In this document: positions 4,602-7,856 of the stretch, piece by piece
Layout: each line of letters opens with the position of its first letter
How positions within the stretch are numbered: position 1 is the first letter of the stretch
Translations under genes and position numbers: made by a program
The notes under the pieces: generated by a model
The model's database searches: none
Told to the model about the DNA's origin: nothing
What the model saw: the letters and a program-made list of their open reading frames with translations, nothing else
Source of the DNA: Gordonia sp. UBA5067
Lineage (GTDB): Bacteria > Actinomycetota > Actinomycetes > Mycobacteriales > Mycobacteriaceae
NCBI RefSeq assembly: GCF_002414845.1
Contig: NZ_DIAX01000086.1
Span: forward strand, 792-8,647
Length of the DNA stretch: 7,856 bases
Reading direction: 5' to 3'

Positions 4602-6936
4602 AGAGATCCCCGGGCAGCTTGTCGCGTCGTATCCCCCGCCAGCTCGGATGGCGGAGATGCCCGGTCGAGGTCCAGTCTAGGAACTGCACCTCGCCGACAA
4701 TTTTCGGCAGCACCCAGGTGGCGCTGGAGGCCACCGGAGCGTCCAGCACGTCGAGGAAGGGGCTGCGGCTGATCGTCAGCGGTTTCAGTTCGGCCGCAAG
4801 AGATTTCAGCGCCGCCTCAGTGAATCCGGTGCCGACGCGCCCCACGTAGCGCAGCCCGGTTTGTTCGGGCAGCCCGACGAGCAGCGACCCGATCGTGGCG
4901 GAGCGGGAGCCGCGGCCCGGTCGCCAGCCCCCGACCACGACCTCGATGTCGGACCAGTTCTTGTGCTTGAGCCACGTCTGTGCCCGCCGGCCCTGCTGGT
5001 AGGCCGAATTGCGTCGCTTCGCCACCACGCCCTCGTATCCCCGGTCCCGGCTGACCGCGACGGCGGCGGCACCGGGGCCGGGCAGCAGCGGCGGGATCTC
5101 GACATGGCGGGACTGCCGAAACAGCGGTGCAAGCTCGTCGAGCAACGCGCGGCGCGACTCCCAGGGGGTAGACAGCAAGGACCGGCCACCAAGGGCCAGG
5201 ATATCGAAGAGAAACAGTTTGAGGCGGTAGGGCTCGGCGCTGTTCCGCCGTGACGACAGCAGGGTGAAGTTGGTGCGGCCCGTGGAGTCCAGCGCGACGA
5301 CCTCACCGTCGAGGACGACGTCGAGCAGGCCGAGGTCGTCGGCGACGCCCGCGAGCTCGGGAAAGTCGGCGGTCATGTCGATGCCCGAGCGGGACGTGAG
5401 CCGCAACTGTCCGCCGGTGTAGCTGGTAATGAGCCGGTAGCCGTCCCACTTGCCTTCGAACGCCCACCTGTCGTCGAGCTTTTCGATGCTTTCGTCGGTG
5501 GCGAGCATGGGGCGCGGATCGCGCAGTGAGTCGGGCAGGAGCGGCCGTGGCTCGTCGGCCATCAGGTGCACGAGCCAGTTCTTGTCCCGGCCCGCTCGCG
5601 CCCCGCTCGTGCCGGTCTTGATGAGCGCGTATCGGCCCTGTACTTTCGTGCCCCGGAGGACGACGATAATCTCGTTGTCCCGCCACTTCTCGACGGTGAA
5701 GGTCCCGGTATCCCAGATCTCGACGTGTCCGCCGCCGTATTCGCCTTTGGGAATGTCGCCGGTGAACTGCGCGTACTCCATCGGGTGGTCCTCGGTCTGG
5801 ATTGCCAGGCGATTTTGTGTGGGGTCGTCGGGGAGGTTCTTCGGGACCGCCCAGCTGACCAGCACACCGTTGTGCTCGAGCCGGAAGTCGTAGTGCAATC
5901 GGCGCGCGTGGTGCTCCTGGATCACGAAGATCGGCCCGTCCCGGGGGGCCGGCCGACCAGCGGCCGCGCCGGGCGGCGCGACAGCGGGCTCCGGCGTCTT
6001 GCCGGGAGTCCGCTTGCGCCGGTAGTCGCCTAGGTCGACGACGGGACTGGCTGGCAGGTGTGGCGCAGACCCGTCCAGGCCGATAAGGAGATCGCCGCCG
6101 GATGCGCTGCGGTCGAGCACCTCCTCGAAGCGCAGTTGTGCCAGCCGGGGTTCAGTGAGCTCATCCCAGGTGCGCGGCGCCGCGACCCATGGCTGTTCGC
6201 GTCCGCGAAGCGAGTAGGGCGCGAGCGTCGTCTTGGAGCCGCTGTTCTGGCTCCAGTCGACGAAGACGCGCGCCTCGCGGACTGTTTTCGTCATTCTCGC
6301 GGTTATCGAATCGGGCTGGGCGGCGGCGAGCCCGTCGGCGAGTTCCCGGGCGATGGATCGGGCCGTATCGGGGGCGACCGGCGGGTCGACGCGGGCGTAG
6401 ACGTGGATTCCCTTGCCGCCGCTGGTCACCGGCCAGCTGGCGAGCCCGACGTCGGCGAGCACGTCGCGGATTAGGAGTGCAACCTGCGCGCACTGGGTCA
6501 GCGGGACTCGTGGGCCGGGGTCGAGGTCGAAGATGAGGCGATTGGCGAACGGGCCGGCCGCGGCTGAGGACACCTGCCACTGCGGCACATGCAACTCGAG
6601 GGCGGCCATCTGCCCCAGCCACACCAGGTCGGCCCGGTTGTTCACGACCGGGTAGACGATGGCGCGCTTGCTGTGGCCGACGGTGTGGCGATCCAACCAG
6701 TCGGGGCTGCCGGCGGGCAGGCTCTTCTCGAAGAAGGGGGCGGCCTCCACGCCCGATGGCCACCGTTTGCGGGTGACGATGCGGTCGCGCAGATGCGGCA
6801 GCATGACGTCGGCAATCCGCGTGTAATAGTCGATCACCTCGAATTTGCGCGTCCCGGTCGCCGGATAGAGCACCTTGTCGAGGTTGGTGACGCTGATCGA
6901 ACGGCCGTCGACATCGATGACTCCGCCGCTGCTCAT
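4600..6936 (-). CDS. ligD: Multifunctional NHEJ ATP-dependent DNA ligase LigD (POL-PE-LIG)
   Basis: This 778-residue protein seals double-strand breaks held by Ku. Domain 1 (about 10-290) is the primase-type polymerase, with metal ligands in LIFDLDPG (D137, D139), SGGKGIHVYA (172-181) and VFVDWS (D227). A basic Pro/Ala linker follows (about 305-334). Domain 2 (about 335-490) is the 3'-phosphoesterase, with H342, H348, D350, R352, H384 and Y388 all present. Domain 3 (about 491-778) is the ATP-dependent ligase: FEGKWDGY with nucleotide-accepting K496, LDGEVVALD (542-550), EGVVAK (635-640) and WLKHKN (655-660). Length and domain order match mycobacterial LigD (Rv0938, about 760) and differ from Pseudomonas, where the order is PE-LIG-POL. 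The frame stays open back to 7086, but that part overlaps ku; ATG 6936 begins the real N-terminus (SISVTNLDKVLYP). All three active sites look intact. It is divergent from ku and followed by the phosphoesterase gene. Confidence 0.98.
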   Translation of the reverse strand: MSSGGVIDVDGRSISVTNLDKVLYPATGTRKFEVIDYYTRIADVMLPHLRDRIVTRKRWPSGVEAAPFFEKSLPAGSPDWLDRHTVGHSKRAIVYPVVNNRADLVWLGQMAALELHVPQWQVSSAAAGPFANRLIFDLDPGPRVPLTQCAQVALLIRDVLADVGLASWPVTSGGKGIHVYARVDPPVAPDTARSIARELADGLAAAQPDSITARMTKTVREARVFVDWSQNSGSKTTLAPYSLRGREQPWVAAPRTWDELTEPRLAQLRFEEVLDRSASGGDLLIGLDGSAPHLPASPVVDLGDYRRKRTPGKTPEPAVAPPGAAAGRPAPRDGPIFVIQEHHARRLHYDFRLEHNGVLVSWAVPKNLPDDPTQNRLAIQTEDHPMEYAQFTGDIPKGEYGGGHVEIWDTGTFTVEKWRDNEIIVVLRGTKVQGRYALIKTGTSGARAGRDKNWLVHLMADEPRPLLPDSLRDPRPMLATDESIEKLDDRWAFEGKWDGYRLITSYTGGQLRLTSRSGIDMTADFPELAGVADDLGLLDVVLDGEVVALDSTGRTNFTLLSSRRNSAEPYRLKLFLFDILALGGRSLLSTPWESRRALLDELAPLFRQSRHVEIPPLLPGPGAAAVAVSRDRGYEGVVAKRRNSAYQQGRRAQTWLKHKNWSDIEVVVGGWRPGRGSRSATIGSLLVGLPEQTGLRYVGRVGTGFTEAALKSLAAELKPLTISRSPFLDVLDAPVASSATWVLPKIVGEVQFLDWTSTGHLRHPSWRGIRRDKLPGDL

Positions 6937-6990
6937 GGCTCCATTCTGGCAACTCCGTGTAATCGGGGCCGAGAATGGCACAATTGGACC
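6937..6990. promoter_or_regulatory. Divergent ligD/ku promoter region with mirrored ends
   Basis: Only 54 bp separate the two start codons. Reading toward each gene, the last 15 bases including the ATG are CAGAATGGAGCCATG for ligD (minus strand, 6948-6934) and CACAATTGGACCATG for ku (6979-6993), which match at 11 of 15 positions. In both, a CANAAT hexamer resembling a -10 box stands exactly 6 nt before the ATG, the spacing expected for leaderless transcription. The arms CCATTCT (6941-6947) and AGAATGG (6972-6978) also form a 7-bp inverted repeat. No clear -35 boxes are seen. An alternative for ligD is that the GGAG just upstream of the ATG acts as a short-spaced ribosome binding site. Confidence 0.5.
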
Positions 6991-7856
6991 ATGCGCTCGA
7001 TCTGGAACGGCGATCTGAGCTTTGGCCTGGTCAATGTGCCCGTCAAGGCGTACTCGGCGACGGAGAGCCATGATCGCAAGTCGCATCAGGTCGACGCCAA
7101 GGACGGTGTGCGGATCCGGTACAAGCGGGTGCGTGAGGGCACCGACACCGAGGTCGAGTATTCCGATATCGCCAATGCGTATGAGTCCGACGAGGGTGAG
7201 ACGGTCGTCCTGACCAAGGAGGACCTCGCGACGCTGCCGGTGACCCGCAGCCCGGAGATCTCGATCTTAGAGTTCGTTCCCGCTGATCAGGTCGACCCGA
7301 TCTGCTTCGACAAGCCCTACTACCTCGAACCGTCGTCGAAGTCTCCGAAGGCTTACGTGCTCCTGGCGAAGGCGCTGGAGACCACCGACCGCCTCGCCAT
7401 CGCGAACTTCACCCTGCGCAATCGCACGCGGCTCGCGGCGCTCCGTGTCGTCGACGGGGTCATGACTTTGCAGACGCTGCTTTGGCCCGACGAGGTGCGC
7501 AAGCCCGACTTCGCCTTTCTCGAGGCTGACGTCGAGGTCCGCCCCCAAGAGTTGGAAATGGCCAAGTCGTTGATCGGGACGATGGCCAACGACTTCGATC
7601 CCGATGACTACTCCGACACCTATACCGAGGAGCTCGGCAAGCTCATCGAGTCGAAGGCCGGCGGCACGGCGGCGTTCACCGACGAGCAGCCCGCGGCCCC
7701 CGCCGAAGCTGATGGCGAGGTCGCCGACCTGCTCGCCGCATTGCGCGCATCGGTCAAGGACCGCGCGGCGGGTGCGACCCCGGCGACGAAGGACCCGGCG
7801 ACGAAGGACCCGGCGACGAAGGACCCGGCAACGAAGACCCCGGCAAAGAAGACCCC
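6991..7856 (+). CDS. ku: NHEJ DNA end-binding protein Ku, 3' end cut by the window
   Basis: The first 288 residues are visible and no stop codon is reached. Bacterial Ku forms a homodimeric ring on double-strand DNA ends and recruits LigD. The core (1 to about 222) carries the family signature: MRSIWNGDLSFGLVNVPVK (1-19), RIRYKRV (41-47), VVLTKEDLATLP (72-83), YYLEPSSKS (110-118), TRLAALRV (146-153), QTLLWPDEVR (161-170) and the DFDPDDYSDTYTEELGKLIE end (201-220). Residues 223-262 form an acidic then alanine-rich linker. From 264 the tail is a repeated PATKD/PATKT/PAKKT pattern like the basic tails of mycobacterial and streptomycete Ku, which bind DNA and modulate bridging. Codon 93 is the rare TTA. 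ATG 6991 is the conserved start; no good Shine-Dalgarno sequence is seen, in line with the leaderless promoter proposal. It is divergent from ligD, as in M. tuberculosis. Confidence 0.97.
   Translation, partial: MRSIWNGDLSFGLVNVPVKAYSATESHDRKSHQVDAKDGVRIRYKRVREGTDTEVEYSDIANAYESDEGETVVLTKEDLATLPVTRSPEISILEFVPADQVDPICFDKPYYLEPSSKSPKAYVLLAKALETTDRLAIANFTLRNRTRLAALRVVDGVMTLQTLLWPDEVRKPDFAFLEADVEVRPQELEMAKSLIGTMANDFDPDDYSDTYTEELGKLIESKAGGTAAFTDEQPAAPAEADGEVADLLAALRASVKDRAAGATPATKDPATKDPATKDPATKTPAKKT
7780..7854 (+). repeat. In-frame 15-bp tandem repeat in the Ku tail
   Basis: Five 15-bp units start at 7780, 7795, 7810, 7825 and 7840. The first three are identical (CCGGCGACGAAGGAC, encoding PATKD); the fourth and fifth have diverged and encode PATKT and PAKKT. 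The array may continue beyond the window. As the unit is a multiple of three, copy-number change would lengthen or shorten the tail without a frameshift. Confidence 0.92.

Noticed and set aside
6161..6952. 263-codon open frame on the minus strand
   Set aside because: It is another frame of ligD on the same strand. The translation is Arg/Pro-rich without any domain, while the overlapping LigD frame carries the polymerase active site.
6937..7086. Longer N-terminus for LigD starting at 7086
   Set aside because: The extra 50 codons run antisense through the conserved start of ku and contain no LigD family sequence; ATG 6936 matches the family N-terminus.
1..7856. tRNA, rRNA, insertion sequence or prophage genes
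   Set aside because: No cloverleaf-like segment, transposase motif, terminal inverted repeats or phage structural gene was seen on either strand.

Overview
The window is high-GC actinobacterial DNA. The best guess is the Mycobacteriales (Gordonia, Mycobacterium or a relative). Three things point there: a three-part nicotinamide nucleotide transhydrogenase set (split alpha subunit plus PntB), a mycobacterial-type LigD with domains in the order polymerase, phosphoesterase, ligase, and a ku gene divergent from ligD with a Lys/Ala/Pro repeat tail. The genus is inferred, not shown.

Layout. Positions 1-1694 (+) hold the end of pntAb and the whole of pntB, a membrane proton-pumping transhydrogenase operon that continues off the left edge. 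Positions 1695-1839 are non-coding and carry a 22-bp tandem repeat, a 12-bp perfect palindrome and a likely leaderless promoter. Positions 1840-2853 (+) encode an exported YdcF/DUF218 protein. Positions 2931-3737 (-) encode an orphan protein with an AbiEi-like winged-helix N-terminus and a DUF559/Vsr-like nuclease-fold C-terminus. Positions 3848-4585 (-) encode a CpdA/Rv0805-like metallophosphoesterase, which follows ligD (4600-6936, -) by 14 nt and has a strong ribosome binding site touching the ligD stop. A 54-bp divergent promoter region separates ligD from ku (6991 to the right edge, +; incomplete).

How the genes work together. Ku and LigD form the two-component bacterial non-homologous end-joining pathway: Ku holds the broken ends and LigD fills, trims and seals them. 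The phosphoesterase gene is probably translated from the ligD mRNA, which is a suggestive but unproven link. PntAb/PntB exchange hydride between NADH and NADP+ using the proton gradient. The YdcF and AbiEi/DUF559 genes have no visible functional tie to their neighbours.

The least explained feature is a pair of diverged direct repeats (64 bp each, 46/64 identical by hand count, no gaps) at 2870-2933 and 3787-3850. Each copy contains the TGA stop of a minus-strand gene and the hairpin just after it, and together they bracket the orphan AbiEi/DUF559 gene. No wholly new multi-gene system is visible. No stretch over 300 bases lacks a gene; the longest gap is 145 bp.
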